This document shows, piece by piece, positions 18,041 to 25,961 of a DNA stretch of 64,000 nucleotides. The DNA is from Quisquiliibacterium transsilvanicum (GTDB lineage: Bacteria; Pseudomonadota; Gammaproteobacteria; Burkholderiales; Burkholderiaceae_E): the NCBI RefSeq assembly GCF_014202215.1, contig NZ_JACHGB010000005.1, positions 483,753 to 547,752 of the forward strand, given 5' to 3'. A program made the position numbers and the translations under genes. How positions within the stretch are numbered: the stretch's first letter is position 1; every line of letters starts with the position of its first letter. A model generated the notes under the pieces. That model was not told the DNA's origin and searched no databases. It saw only the letters and a program-made list of their open reading frames with translations.

Positions 18041-18706
18041 TCACGGCACCTTGCCCTCGGTCACCAGCTCCATCCGCCGCCTGATCCCCGCCGCTGCCTG
18101 TGCGTCCCCGGCCGCCAGCACCCGTCGTTCCTGCACTCCGAGCCATGCCAGAAGCGGGCGCCGCCAGCCCTGGGCGGATGCGGTCTCCACGGCGATGCCG
18201 ATGTGCTCCGGGCGGATGCGCGCGGTTCGCAGCAGCACGCCCGCGGCCACCAGGCGCGAGGCGGGGTTCTCGATCGCGGCCAGCGCGCCCGCGGGGTCTT
18301 CGGCGGCGGCGATGGCGCGATGCTGTTCCGGCAGCAGTCCGGCGGCGGCGGGACGTCCGGCGAGGTAGTCCGCGTAGGCTCGGTGTGCCGCACCCGCGTC
18401 CCCGGCCAGGGCGAGGAGGCCTGGGCAGTCGTCGAACTCCAGCGAGGCGACGCGCATCGCGCAACGCACCAGTTCGGCATGGGCGACCAGGTCGGGGCGC
18501 CCGGTGCGTGCGAGCTCGCTCCTGGCGAGGCCGAAGTCCGCCTGCGCCGCGCGCTCGTCGCCGCGCAGCCACGCAGCCTGGTAGCGCTCCAGCGCGGCGT
18601 GCGCGCTCGAGGCCCAGTCCGGCGCGGGCTTGCCTGCGCAGGCCGACAGCAGCAGGACGGCGGCCGCCAGGGCCGGCGCGAGCAGCGAGCGTGTGCGGCG
18701 CGTCAT
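18041..18706 (-). CDS. Putative lipoprotein downstream of MCE-type transport genes
   Basis: A 221-residue exported protein of unknown function. The N-terminus is a lipoprotein signal (MTRRTRSLLAPALAAAVLLL followed by SACAG, lipobox LSAC with Cys near residue 23). The remainder is Ala-rich and helical, with a spacing that could form tetratricopeptide-like hairpins (for example ALERYQAAWLRGDERAAQAD near residue 36), but I cannot assign a domain. Its start overlaps the MCE gene stop by four bases (ATGA), so it is translationally coupled to the permease-MCE pair and probably works in the same envelope system. Its position recalls the PqiC/auxiliary lipoproteins of other MCE operons; sequence resemblance was not established. 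Confidence 0.8.
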   Translation of the reverse strand: MTRRTRSLLAPALAAAVLLLSACAGKPAPDWASSAHAALERYQAAWLRGDERAAQADFGLARSELARTGRPDLVAHAELVRCAMRVASLEFDDCPGLLALAGDAGAAHRAYADYLAGRPAAAGLLPEQHRAIAAAEDPAGALAAIENPASRLVAAGVLLRTARIRPEHIGIAVETASAQGWRRPLLAWLGVQERRVLAAGDAQAAAGIRRRMELVTEGKVP

Positions 18707-19680
18707 GGCAGGCGCAGCTCGGTGTCCCGGCGGAAGGGCCACTTCCGGTCGACCTCGTCGATCAGCGCGCTGGCCTTGCGCAGGCTCTCCTGCACCTGCG
18801 CGCGCAGTCCGGCCAGGTCTTCGGTGGCCGCCCGGGTGTTCGCGGCGATTCCCTGCGCATCGGCCAGGGTGGCGTCGGCCTTCTCGAGCGTGCGGCGCGC
18901 GTCGGCCAGCAGCGCGTTTAGCTGGCTGGCCGCGGCGCGGGCCTCGCCGACCAGGCCCGCGCTGCCGAAGAGGCTCGCATCCGCCTTGCGCGCGATGCCA
19001 TCCAGGCGCGTCGCCACGGCGTCCATCGAAGCGAGCAGCCTGTTGGTGCGCTCGATCGACTGGAGCACCTTGCGCGCCTCGTCCTCGCTGCCCAGCAGAA
19101 CCGTCAGCACGCCGTGCTGCCCGCCGGCCCGCTCGGCCAGCTCGCTCAGCCGGGCCAGCCCGGCGTTCAGCGCGGACGCCTCCGAGGTCATGCGTTCGAC
19201 GTTCTCCAGCACCTTGTTCAGGTTCGCGATCAGCCCAGGCAGCTCGTCCGTGGTGTCGCCGCGCAGCACCGGACGGACGGCCCCGTCGGGAAGAGGCGCG
19301 TCGTCCAGGTTGCCCGTGAAGGCGCGCAGGCGGGCGCCGCCGACCAGGCCGCGCTCGAGCGTGAACACGCTGCCGGCGCGCAGCCAGCGCGCGTCGCTGC
19401 GTGGCACGTCGATCTCGATGCGCGCCTGCCCGGTCTGCGCCAGCTCGATGCGCCGGACCCTGCCGACGGGGAAGCCCGAGAAGCTGAGGTCAGCGCCCAC
19501 GCTGACGCCCTCGGAATCGCTGGCCATCAGCACCAGCGTCTGCGTGCTCTCGAAGGTTCCGCGCGAATAGAGGACGAAGCCGGTGAACCCGGCGGCCAGC
19601 GCGAGCGTGAGCGCCAGCAGCAGCGTGGCCCGGAACCGGATGCGCCGGTCGGTGGCGGTGTCGGGCCGCTGTTCGTCCAT
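18703..19680 (-). CDS. MlaD/MCE family lipid-transport protein
   Basis: A 325-residue inner-membrane-anchored protein of the MCE (mammalian cell entry) family, which forms periplasmic rings or tubes that move lipids between membranes. A single transmembrane anchor is at about residues 18-38 (ATLLLALTLALAAGFTGFVL). The MCE domain follows at about 42-120, with the typical GVSVGADLSFSGFPVGRVRR block. A long helical C-terminal region (150-310) probably makes the coiled shaft. The gene starts 3 bp after the permease stop and overlaps the lipoprotein gene by four bases. Substrate (phospholipid, sterol or other hydrophobe) is not visible. Confidence 0.9.
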   Translation of the reverse strand: MDEQRPDTATDRRIRFRATLLLALTLALAAGFTGFVLYSRGTFESTQTLVLMASDSEGVSVGADLSFSGFPVGRVRRIELAQTGQARIEIDVPRSDARWLRAGSVFTLERGLVGGARLRAFTGNLDDAPLPDGAVRPVLRGDTTDELPGLIANLNKVLENVERMTSEASALNAGLARLSELAERAGGQHGVLTVLLGSEDEARKVLQSIERTNRLLASMDAVATRLDGIARKADASLFGSAGLVGEARAAASQLNALLADARRTLEKADATLADAQGIAANTRAATEDLAGLRAQVQESLRKASALIDEVDRKWPFRRDTELRLP

Positions 19681-19683
19681 GCT

Positions 19684-20508
19684 TCAGGCGTACATCACGG
19701 CGAGCGAACCGACCTCGATCGCCACCAGCGCCACGCCCAGCCGCGCCATGCCGTCGCGTATCGCGGCAGGCACCAGGCGCAGGTTGCGCGGGATCGACAG
19801 CGCCGCGCTGACCGGGATCGCGGCGACCGCCAGGCCGAAGAACAGCGTCTTGAGCGCAAGGCCCGTGACGACCACTGGCGCGAACACCTGGCCGATGATC
19901 CGCAGGTAGGGGTCGAGCGCCCAGGGCGAGAGGCCGTACATCACCAGGTAGGCGATCAGCATCGCGATGGCGCTGCTGAGCCAGGCCAGCAGCATCACGG
20001 CCACCACGCTGCCGAAGGCGCGTGGCGCGAAGGCATGCCGGACCGGGTCCTGGCCGCGGGCGCGCATCGCCTCGAAATCGCCGCGCACATGCTTGAGCGC
20101 CACGTGCGTGCTCATCGCCGCACCGGAGCGCAGTGCCACCGACAGCGCCGCCAGCAGAGGGATCACCTCGATCACCAGCACGCGCACCGCGAGCTCCAGC
20201 GCGTACTGCGAAAGGCCATAGGACTGGGCGGTGTCCACCACGATGCGCACCAGCACGAGGCTGAGCACCGCGCAGGCCGCGAGGAAGCCAGGCAGGGCCG
20301 GCCAGGCCGACAGCACGACCTGCCGCGCCGTGGCGCGGCGCATCTCGCGGTCGTAGGCGTCCGGCGACAGCGCCGTGGCCAGCGTCAGCGCGGCGAAGCG
20401 CAGCGCCTGCCACCAGGCTTCGGCGCGTTCGCGTACCGAAGCCTCCGGTTGCCAGGGCGCAGGCGGCGGGGGCTCCGCCGGGGCCGGAGTTGTCTGAGGC
20501 GATGCCAT
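19684..20508 (-). CDS. MlaE-like ABC transporter permease
   Basis: A 274-residue membrane protein of the MlaE permease family, the inner-membrane part of MCE-type lipid ABC transporters. Family features include ALRSGAAMSTHVALKHVRGD and EFEAMRARGQDPVRHAFAPR-like blocks around residues 125-155 and about five to six hydrophobic segments (near 60-85, 100-120, 165-190, 200-235, 245-270). A Pro-rich cytoplasmic tail occupies the first 25 residues. It heads the permease-MCE-lipoprotein trio. An MlaF-like ATPase, which normally sits between permease and MCE genes, is absent here and is not found anywhere in this window. Confidence 0.88.
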   Translation of the reverse strand: MASPQTTPAPAEPPPPAPWQPEASVRERAEAWWQALRFAALTLATALSPDAYDREMRRATARQVVLSAWPALPGFLAACAVLSLVLVRIVVDTAQSYGLSQYALELAVRVLVIEVIPLLAALSVALRSGAAMSTHVALKHVRGDFEAMRARGQDPVRHAFAPRAFGSVVAVMLLAWLSSAIAMLIAYLVMYGLSPWALDPYLRIIGQVFAPVVVTGLALKTLFFGLAVAAIPVSAALSIPRNLRLVPAAIRDGMARLGVALVAIEVGSLAVMYA

Positions 20509-20574
20509 CGGCCGATGATAGCGCGGGCCGAGGCGGCTGCCGTCGGGGGACGTTCCCTGCCCCCGCCCTGCGTC

Positions 20575-22371
20575 TCAGCTGGTGTGGTGCACCGGTCCCA
20601 TGCCCCACACCGGCGTCTCGAGGCCTTCCATCCTGGCCTTCAGCTGCAGCGCGAGCAGCAGCGAGTAGAAGCGAGACTGCTGCAGGTTGCCGCCGTGGAA
20701 CCAGAGCCCCGGCTGGTGGGTCGGCTTCCACATGTTGCGCAGTTCGCCTTCCCACGGCCCGGGGTCCTTCGCGGTGCCGGAGCCGAGTCCCCAGCACTTG
20801 CCGACCCGGTCGGCGACCTCCTGCGAAATGATCTTCGCGGCCCAGCCGTTCATCGATCCGTAGCCGGTCGCGTAGACGATCAGGTCGGCAGGCAGCTCGC
20901 TGCCGTCGTCGAGCACCACGGAGCGGGCGCGAAGTTCCGTCACGTTGACGCCGCTGCGCAGCGCGATGCTGCCGTCGGCCACCAGCTCCGAGGCGCCGAC
21001 GTCGATGTAGTAGCCCGAGCCGCGCCGCATGTACTTGAGCGAGAGCCCAGAACCGTCCTCGCCGAAGTCGAGCATGAAGCCGGCCTGGCGCAGACGCTCG
21101 TAGAACCCTGCGTCCTTGCGGGCGATTTCCGCGTACACCGGCTTCTGCGCCTCGGTCATCACGCGAAACGGCATCGTGGCGAGCGTCATGTCGGCGCGCT
21201 CGGTGGTGATGCCGCGGCGCAGCGCGTCCTCGGAGAAAAGCCTGCCCCAGCCCGCGTCCATCAGGGTCTCGGAGCGCACGACCAGGGTGCTGGAGCGCTG
21301 GAGCATCGTCACCTTCGCTTCGTGCTCCCACAGGTCCGCGCAGATGTCGTGCGCAGAGTTGTTCGAGCCCACCACGACGCAGTGCCGGCCCCGATAGGCC
21401 TCGCCGCTTCGATACTCGCTGGAGTGCACCTGCTCGCCGAGGAAGCGCTCGGCGCCAGGGAACTTCGGAACCTCGGGCATGCCCGACATGCCGGTGGCCA
21501 GGATCAGCTGCTTCGGGCGCAGCACGACGGTCTCGCCGGCCCGGTCCACGGCGACCGACCACTCCTGCGCCGCCTCATCCCAGCGCGCGCTGCGGCACTC
21601 GGTGGAACTCCAGTAGTTCAGCTCCATCAGCTTCGTGTAGGCCTCCAGCCAGTCGCCCATCTTGTCCTTGGGCGTGAACACCGGCCAATTGTCGGGGAAG
21701 GGCAGGTACGGCAGGTGGTCGTACCAGACCGGGTCGTGCAGGCACAGCGACCTGTATCGGGCGCGCCATGCGTCGCCCGCGCGCGGGTGGCTGTCGATGA
21801 CCAGCGCCGGCACCTCGAGCTGCTTCAGGCGCGCTGCCAGCGCGATGCCGCCCTGGCCGCCGCCCACCACCAGGCAGTAGGGCTGGCGGACATGGCCGAG
21901 CTCCGCCTGCTCGGCGGCGCGTTCCTCGAGCCAGCTTCTCCGGTTGCGGCGGACGCCGTGCTCCACGCCCCTGGGGCGCTTCTCGCCGCGCCTCTCCTCG
22001 AAGCCCTTCAGTTCGGCCAGCATCGTCGTCAGCGTCCAGCAGCGGCCGTCCTTCAGACGGACGTGGCCGCGGCCCCGGCCGAGCGCGGTCTCGAAGACCA
22101 GCCAGGCCTCGGTGACCTCGCCGGCCCGGGTGGCTTCGCCGTCAAGCCGCCACGAGGAAGGCCGGGTGGCGGCCAGCGTGCCGGCGAGCATCGCGGCGAT
22201 GCTGTCGCGGCCTTCCATGGTCCGGATGTTCCAGGTGAAGGAGACGAGATCGCGCCAGTAGCTCTCGGCGCCGAACAGCGCGGCGGCGGCGGCCGGGTCG
22301 CTGCCCGACAGTGCCGCATCGAAGCGGCCCAGCCATTCCTGCGCGGTTGCGGTCGGTGTCGATGTGTTCAT
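20575..22371 (-). CDS. NTF2-like domain fused to flavin-containing monooxygenase
   Basis: A 598-residue NAD(P)H- and FAD-dependent enzyme. Residues 1-140 look like an NTF2/SnoaL-like fold (EWLGRFDAALSGSDPAAAAA then WRDLVSFTWNIRTMEGRDSI). The flavin monooxygenase part follows, with the FAD site VVGGGQGGIALAARL near residue 168 and the NADPH-type site VVVGSNNSAHDICADL near 330. The C-terminus carries GYGSMNGWA, like the ATG-containing motif of this class. Such enzymes oxygenate soft nucleophiles or ketones; the substrate is unknown. The ATG at 22371 follows AGAGGACAGGAAG. It is divergent from the aldolase-family gene, and the MlaE-like permease follows 66 bp downstream. Confidence 0.9.
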   Translation of the reverse strand: MNTSTPTATAQEWLGRFDAALSGSDPAAAAALFGAESYWRDLVSFTWNIRTMEGRDSIAAMLAGTLAATRPSSWRLDGEATRAGEVTEAWLVFETALGRGRGHVRLKDGRCWTLTTMLAELKGFEERRGEKRPRGVEHGVRRNRRSWLEERAAEQAELGHVRQPYCLVVGGGQGGIALAARLKQLEVPALVIDSHPRAGDAWRARYRSLCLHDPVWYDHLPYLPFPDNWPVFTPKDKMGDWLEAYTKLMELNYWSSTECRSARWDEAAQEWSVAVDRAGETVVLRPKQLILATGMSGMPEVPKFPGAERFLGEQVHSSEYRSGEAYRGRHCVVVGSNNSAHDICADLWEHEAKVTMLQRSSTLVVRSETLMDAGWGRLFSEDALRRGITTERADMTLATMPFRVMTEAQKPVYAEIARKDAGFYERLRQAGFMLDFGEDGSGLSLKYMRRGSGYYIDVGASELVADGSIALRSGVNVTELRARSVVLDDGSELPADLIVYATGYGSMNGWAAKIISQEVADRVGKCWGLGSGTAKDPGPWEGELRNMWKPTHQPGLWFHGGNLQQSRFYSLLLALQLKARMEGLETPVWGMGPVHHTS

Positions 22372-22460
22372 CTTCCTGTCCTCTGGGATGCCGTCGGGTC
22401 GGCTTGCCGCTGAGCATAGCAATCGCGCCGGCGCGCGTCGGAGCCGGCGTTCCACCTTGC

Positions 22461-22490
22461 TTGCCGCGCCCCCGGGCGCGGCCGTATGCT
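22461..22490 (+). promoter_or_regulatory. Putative promoter with a perfect palindrome in its spacer
   Basis: TTGCCG at 22461-22466 and TATGCT at 22485-22490 form a plausible sigma-70-type promoter with an 18-bp spacer, ending 33 bp before the aldolase-family ATG. The spacer is almost filled by a perfect inverted repeat, GCCGCGCC-CCCG-GGCGCGGC (22463-22482). A palindrome lying between the -35 and -10 elements is the geometry used by repressors and by MerR-type activators. Promoter function is inferred from the hexamers only. Confidence 0.4.
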
Positions 22491-22523
22491 GCCCGGTCCA
22501 CTGGAGGAAACAGGAACAATCCG

Positions 22524-23345
22524 ATGAACGCACCCGAACGCACCGCCCTGGCTGCATCCCGGCAGGCCGAGCACCCGAACCTCCCCATGCAGCCGCCGGT
22601 GTTCGCCACCGTCGAGGAAGAGCGCCTGCACCGCAAGCAGCGGCTGGCCGCGACCTTCCGGCTGTTCTCGAAGATGGGCTTCGACGAAGGGGTCGCGGGC
22701 CACGTGACCGCGCGCGATCCCGAGTTCACCGACACCTTCTGGGTCAACCCTTTCGCCGTGCACTTCAGCCAGATCCGGGTCTCGAACCTGATCCGCGTGA
22801 ATGACGAAGGCGAGGTCGTCGAAGGGAATTACCCGGTGAATCGTGCCGCGTTCGCCATCCACTCGAACGTGCACAGCGCAAGGCCGGAGGTGGTCGCGGC
22901 CGCGCACACCCATTCGACCTGGGGCCGCGCGTGGTCGACGCTGGGCCGCCCGCTCGACCCGATCACCCAGGATGTCTGTGCCTTCTACAACGATCACGCC
23001 GTCTACGACGACTTCGGCGGGGTGGTGGTCGAACTCGACGAAGGCGCACGGATCGCGAAGTCGCTGGGCGGCAGGAAGGCGGTCATCCTTCAGAACCACG
23101 GCCTGCTCACCGTCGGTCGCACCGTCGACGAAGCCGCGTGGTGGTACATCACGATGGAGCGTTCCTGCCAGGTGCAGCTGCACGCCGAGGCCGCCGCCGC
23201 GCGCACCGGCGCCGGCCCGAAGCTGATCCGCAAGGAGTCCGCCGAGCAGGCCGCCAGCCTGGTCGGCACGCCGACCGCCGGCTGGTTCCAGTTCCAGCCG
23301 CTCTACGCGCGCATCCTCAAGGAGCAGCCGGACTTCCTGGACTGA
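22524..23345 (+). CDS. Class II aldolase/adducin family protein
   Basis: A 273-residue metal-dependent class II aldolase/adducin-domain protein. The zinc-binding histidines are visible in AAHTHSTWGRA (near residue 113) and in QNHGLLTVG (near residue 190). Length and motif order match the large group of these proteins in proteobacteria, which act as aldolases, decarboxylases or of unknown activity on small hydroxy or oxo compounds. The ATG at 22524 has AGGA eight bases upstream and stronger GGAGGA a little further up. The gene is monocistronic: a hairpin follows at once and the next gene is in the opposite direction. The exact reaction cannot be read from sequence. Confidence 0.9.
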   Translation: MNAPERTALAASRQAEHPNLPMQPPVFATVEEERLHRKQRLAATFRLFSKMGFDEGVAGHVTARDPEFTDTFWVNPFAVHFSQIRVSNLIRVNDEGEVVEGNYPVNRAAFAIHSNVHSARPEVVAAAHTHSTWGRAWSTLGRPLDPITQDVCAFYNDHAVYDDFGGVVVELDEGARIAKSLGGRKAVILQNHGLLTVGRTVDEAAWWYITMERSCQVQLHAEAAAARTGAGPKLIRKESAEQAASLVGTPTAGWFQFQPLYARILKEQPDFLD

Positions 23346-23356
23346 GCCGCGCCGAC

Positions 23357-23396
23357 TCCGCCGGCGTCCGACGTCCGACGTCCGACGTCCGGCGGA
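23357..23396 (+). terminator. Hairpin containing heptamer tandem repeats, possible terminator
   Basis: Eleven bases after the aldolase-family stop codon, TCCGCCGG (23357-23364) pairs with CCGGCGGA (23389-23396). The loop is made of three exact copies of GTCCGAC (23366-23386) plus a degenerate fourth. There is no T-tract, so Rho-independent termination would be weak; the structure may instead protect the 3' end. Confidence 0.4.
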
Positions 23397-23470
23397 TCGC
23401 GGGATCGGCCGGCAGGCCGCCCGGATGACGGTGCTCCTGCGTGATGGCCCGGCGCACCGTCAAGTACGTG

Positions 23471-23719
23471 CGATCGATTGTCCGGCGCCTCTGCGCGGGC
23501 GCTCGGAGACCGCCGAGGAGCGCAGCCCGCATGGCCGCGCGCGAAGCGCGCCTCGTTCCACTGACTTGCGGCAGCATGTCCGAGCGTAGCTCGCGAAGCG
23601 AGCGCAGCGAGTTCTGCCGCAGGCCATGCGGGCGAGCACCGCAGGTGGCGGCGCGCAGCGCCGCCAGCCCGGAGGGCCGGTCTCCCCGCGCCCGCGCAGA
23701 GGCGCCGGACAACCGATCG
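23471..23719. repeat. Nested palindromic non-coding element (249 bp)
   Basis: Two outer arms, 23471-23502 and 23688-23719, are inverted repeats identical at 31 of 32 positions, and imperfect pairing extends inward to about 23511/23679. Inside them GCCCGCATGGCC (23525-23536) pairs with GGCCATGCGGGC (23622-23633), and TGCGGCAG pairs with CTGCCGCA (23614-23621). Three small hairpins sit within: GCGCGC-GAA-GCGCGC (23537-23551), GCTCGC-GAA-GCGAGC (23589-23603) and GGCGGCGC-GCA-GCGCCGCC (23647-23665). The whole can fold as one long branched structure. Short open frames here have no family resemblance. It may be a mobile palindromic unit or a structured RNA; I cannot tell which. Confidence 0.7.
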
Positions 23720-23737
23720 CCCGCACGGCACAAAACG

Positions 23738-23766
23738 AGAACGGCCCGCACGCAGCAGGCCGTCCC
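23738..23766 (-). terminator. Putative intrinsic terminator of the acyl-CoA dehydrogenase gene
   Basis: Reading leftward after the dehydrogenase stop, ACGGCC (complement of 23758-23763) pairs with GGCCGT (complement of 23741-23746) across an 11-base loop. It is followed by the T-rich run TTCTCGTTTTG. This is the expected shape and direction for a Rho-independent terminator, with a short stem. Confidence 0.5.
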
Positions 23767-23786
23767 TCAGCCGAACCGAACGCCGG

Positions 23787-24944
23787 TCAGAGCGTCCGGC
23801 TGATCACTTCCTTCATGATCTCGCTGGTGCCCCCGAAGATCCGCTGCACCCGCGCATCCGCGTAGGCACGGGTGATCGGATACTCCAGCATGAAGCCGCT
23901 GCCGCCGTGCAGCTGCACGCACTCGTCGAGCACGCGGCCCTGCATCTCGGTGCACCAGAGCTTGGCCATCGACGCGGTGGCGGTGTCGAGCTCCTTCTTC
24001 AGCACCGACTCGATGCAGCGGTCCACGAACACGCGGCCCACCTGCACCTCGGTCTTCAGCTCGGCGAGCTTGAAGCGCACGCTCTGGAAGTCGAACACCG
24101 TCTTGCCGAAGGCCTTGCGCTCGTGGACGTAGTCGTTGGTCCAGCCCACCGCCGCCTCGGCGTTGGCCACCGCCCGGATCGCGATCATCAGGCGCTCCCA
24201 GGGCAGCTCCTGCATCAGGTAGATGAAGCCCTCGCCCTCGCGGCCCAGCATGCGGCTGGCGGGCACCCGCACGTTGTCGAAGAACAGCTCCGAGGTGTCC
24301 TGCGCCTTCAGGCCAAGCTTCTTCAGGCGCTTGCCCTTGCTGAAGCCGGGCATCCCTTCCTCGACGATGAACAGGCTGGTGCCCTTGGCGCCGAGCTCCG
24401 GGTTGCTCTTGGCCACCACCACCACCACGTCGGCGTTGTAGCCGTTGGTGATGTAGGTCTTGGAACCGTTGATCACCCACTCGTCGCCGTCGCGCTTTGC
24501 GGTGGTGCGGATCGACTGCAGGTCGGAGCCGGCGCCAGGCTCGGTCATCGCGATCGCGCCGATCTTCTCGCCGCGGGCCATCGCCGGCAGGTAGGCCTGC
24601 TTGATCTCCTCGGAGCCGAAGTTCACCAGGTAGTTGCTGACGATGTCGGAGTGCAGCGAGAAGCCGGGGCCCGAGGCGCCCAGGCGCGCGGCCTCCTCGA
24701 TGAGGATCGTGCTGTAGAGGCGGTCGACGCCCGCGCCGCCGTACTGCTCGGGCATCGTGACGCACAGCAGGCCGGCGTCGCCGGCCTTCTTCCAGCAGTC
24801 GCGATCGACGTAGCCCTGCTCTTCCCAGCGTTCGTGGTGCGGCATCACTTCTGTTTCGAAGAAGCGGCGCACGTTGTCGCGGAAGAGCTCGTGGTCCGAG
24901 TCGAAGAGCTTGCGGGCCAGGTGCTGCGGTTGCTTGCGGGACAT
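23787..24944 (-). CDS. Acyl-CoA dehydrogenase (isovaleryl/long-chain-type catalytic base)
   Basis: A 385-residue FAD-dependent acyl-CoA dehydrogenase, which introduces the 2,3 double bond in an acyl-CoA and passes electrons to ETF. Conserved blocks are MTEPGAGSDLQSIRT (near residue 135), AFGKTVFDFQSVRFKLAEL (near 280) and the C-terminal FGGTSEIMKEVI. The usual Glu of YEGT near the C-terminus is Gly here. A Glu at residue 250 in LPWERLMIAI sits where isovaleryl- and long-chain-type enzymes place the base. The ATG at 24944 precedes a normal N-terminus. A MaoC-type hydratase gene lies directly upstream (38 bp), so the two would catalyse consecutive beta-oxidation steps. Confidence 0.95.
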   Translation of the reverse strand: MSRKQPQHLARKLFDSDHELFRDNVRRFFETEVMPHHERWEEQGYVDRDCWKKAGDAGLLCVTMPEQYGGAGVDRLYSTILIEEAARLGASGPGFSLHSDIVSNYLVNFGSEEIKQAYLPAMARGEKIGAIAMTEPGAGSDLQSIRTTAKRDGDEWVINGSKTYITNGYNADVVVVVAKSNPELGAKGTSLFIVEEGMPGFSKGKRLKKLGLKAQDTSELFFDNVRVPASRMLGREGEGFIYLMQELPWERLMIAIRAVANAEAAVGWTNDYVHERKAFGKTVFDFQSVRFKLAELKTEVQVGRVFVDRCIESVLKKELDTATASMAKLWCTEMQGRVLDECVQLHGGSGFMLEYPITRAYADARVQRIFGGTSEIMKEVISRTL

Positions 24945-24982
24945 GGATTTTCTCCGTTCGGGGGGGCGGTTCGGGGCCGGGC

Positions 24983-25864
24983 TCAGGCGATCTCGGCCAC
25001 GCCGTGGGACAGGACGACCACATCGCGCTCGACCGAGCGCGCGCGGAACTGGATGCGATTGCCCTGCCGCCACATCTCGGTGCGCAGCGTCTCGCCCGGG
25101 AACACCGGGCCCGAAAAGCGCAGGCCGATCGACTTCAGGCGGGCGGGGTCGTAGTCGCAGCAGGTCTTGATGATGGCGTGACCGGCCACGCCGAAGCTGG
25201 CCAGGCCGTGCAGGATGGGCCGGGGGAAGCCGGCCGCCCGGGCGACCTTCGGGTCGGCGTGCAGCGGGTTCTGGTCGGCACACAGCCGGTAGATCAGCGC
25301 GGCCTGCGGCAGGGTCGGCAGGTCGCAGGCGAGATCGGGCGGGCTGTCCGGGGTCGCGGGCTTGGGCGTGGGGGCGGGGTCGCCGCCGCGCGGGCCGTTG
25401 CCGGGCTGCTCCGAGAAGCCGCCGTCGCCGCGGCAGAAGCTCAGCTGCTCGAGGGTGGCGAGCAGCTCGCCGGTCGCCTTGTCGTGCAGCATGCGTTCCT
25501 GGACGAGGATGGCGCCCTTGTCGCGCCCCTTGTCGACGATGCCCTTGACGCGCGTGCTGCCGATGACGGTCGCGGCGGCCGGGATCGGGCGGTGGATGGT
25601 GAGGCTCTGCTCGCCATGCAGCACCTTCACCCAGTCGACGCCGGTGTTCTGCTCCTTGACCCAGAAACCGTGGGTCGCGAGGACCACCGGCATGGTGGGC
25701 GCGGCGACCATGTCCTCCTCGTAGACGAAGCGCAGCTGCCGCTCGTCCATCGGGTCGTGGCCGTAGCCGACGCCCAGCGCGTAGAGCGCGGAGGCCTTCC
25801 AGTCGTAGGTATGCTCGACGTCTGCGAGCGGCCAGTTGCGCAGGCGCGCGTAATCGATTGCCAT
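24983..25864 (-). CDS. MaoC-like double hot-dog enoyl-CoA hydratase
   Basis: A 293-residue two-domain hot-dog protein resembling the hydratase 2 part of multifunctional beta-oxidation enzymes, which makes (R)-3-hydroxyacyl-CoA. The N-terminal hot-dog (about 1-130) starts with the typical YALGVGYGHDPMDERQLRF segment near residue 32. The C-terminal active half carries YRLCADQNPLHADP, with the catalytic Asp and His near residue 200, and ILHGLASFG near 220. A Pro/Gly-rich linker at about 150-175 joins the halves. The ATG at 25864 follows AGGA. It is probably co-transcribed with the acyl-CoA dehydrogenase downstream. A steroid or branched-chain acyl-CoA role is possible but not shown. Confidence 0.92.
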   Translation of the reverse strand: MAIDYARLRNWPLADVEHTYDWKASALYALGVGYGHDPMDERQLRFVYEEDMVAAPTMPVVLATHGFWVKEQNTGVDWVKVLHGEQSLTIHRPIPAAATVIGSTRVKGIVDKGRDKGAILVQERMLHDKATGELLATLEQLSFCRGDGGFSEQPGNGPRGGDPAPTPKPATPDSPPDLACDLPTLPQAALIYRLCADQNPLHADPKVARAAGFPRPILHGLASFGVAGHAIIKTCCDYDPARLKSIGLRFSGPVFPGETLRTEMWRQGNRIQFRARSVERDVVVLSHGVAEIA

Positions 25865-25961
25865 CGGGTCTGATCCTGGATTCGGTGGCCGGAAACATAC
25901 CGCGCCTCGTGCGGTTCGCCAAACCGGCACGCGCGCAGCGACGCGCATACCGCGGACCGGA

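Noticed and set aside
23317..23803. Several overlapping 70-145-residue frames on both strands
   Set aside because: They lie in the palindromic element, mirror one another because of the inverted repeats, and lack ribosome sites and family features.
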